Below, one piece after another: positions 63,871 through 64,000 of a stretch of DNA of 64,000 nt. The notes beneath the pieces are model-generated. The model saw nothing but the letters and a program-made list of their open reading frames with translations. It did no database searches and was not told the origin of the DNA. Position 1 is the stretch's first letter, and every line of letters begins with the position of its first letter. The position numbers and the translations under genes were made by a program. Source of the stretch: Prostheceraeus crozeri (lineage: Eukaryota > Platyhelminthes > Polycladida > Euryleptidae); contig CAJQUW010014356.1 in NCBI GenBank assembly GCA_907163375.1, forward strand, positions 167,343-231,342. The letters are read 5' to 3'.

Positions 63871-63958
63871 TCACAATTTATCAGAAGATGAATCAGTAAT
63901 ATCTGATTCTGAAGGTTCATGGATATTTAGTTTCCTTTTTAAGAACTTTATTTTCAGT
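63871..63958 (-). CDS. Possible last exon of the Harbinger Myb/SANT-like partner gene
   Basis: After a minus-strand acceptor (ACTACTAATACTATAG) the frame reads LKIKFLKRKLNIHEP and a Ser/Asp-rich end (SESDITDSSSDKL) to TGA at 63873-63871. Harbinger elements usually carry a convergent Myb-like gene, and a leucine/lysine-rich helix near the end is common in it. Only this exon is visible; the rest would lie beyond the window. Identification is by position and composition only. Confidence 0.3.
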
Positions 63959-64000
63959 CTATAGTATTAGTAGTAAGAAAACGGCGAACACCAGATAGCG

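Overview
This is an AT-rich animal genomic window: spliced genes, long non-coding stretches, (TA)n microsatellites and a very dense, mostly decayed load of eukaryotic transposons. The transposon classes (Polinton/Maverick, Penelope-like retroelements, pogo, hAT, piggyBac-type, Tc1/mariner, Harbinger, a THAP/Kolobok-like gene, LINEs) and the frequent palindrome TAGGCCTA outside the transposons suggest a marine invertebrate, perhaps an echinoderm or another invertebrate deuterostome. That placement is inference only. No bacterial-style operons, rRNA, tRNA or CRISPR arrays were seen.

Layout. 0.35-1.4 kb: last exon of a host FkbM-like methyltransferase gene. 2-19 kb: non-coding DNA with a 5.3-kb pogo-type element (3909-9182), four non-autonomous or relic hAT elements, a piggyBac-type element and a hAT dimerisation relic. 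19.4-31.2 kb: a head-to-tail row of six autonomous-type elements (a Tc1, a DD41D mariner and four Penelope-like elements) with coding strands all on minus and (TA)n or AT-rich tracts between them. 31.8-32.1 kb: a possible host exon. 33,242-53,309: a complete 20,068-bp Polinton/Maverick-type element with AG...CT ends, long terminal inverted repeats and a perfect 6-bp target duplication, ACCGGA. 53.3-64 kb: non-coding DNA with a pogo MITE, a THAP/Kolobok-like transposase fragment, a hAT relic, a LINE 3' end and a Harbinger element running off the right edge.

The Polinton is the most interesting part. Its left half (plus strand) holds a coiled-coil gene and a decayed family-B DNA polymerase with zinc fingers and an unusual N-terminal domain. 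Its right half (minus strand) holds a compact set of small genes. Among these is an intact 179-residue protein with both repeats of the TATA-binding protein (TBP) fold, a DEDDh-type exonuclease, a small RING-like ORF, a related pair of proteins of unknown function, and stand-alone copies of the polymerase N-terminal domain. Six genes or transcription units have a good TATA box, and the plus-strand ones have a short leader exon and a leader intron. I infer a replication and transcription module in which an element-encoded TBP may drive the element's own TATA promoters. I could not recognise the usual Polinton integrase, packaging ATPase, protease or capsid genes.

The Polinton has been hit by later insertions. 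A hAT MITE interrupts the coiled-coil gene, and a palindromic Penelope-like insertion splits the polymerase between motifs A and B. The polymerase also carries nonsense codons and frameshifts, so this copy cannot replicate itself, although several minus-strand ORFs are still open. The Penelope-like elements share a hammerhead-ribozyme-like motif whose stem II changes by compensating base pairs from copy to copy.
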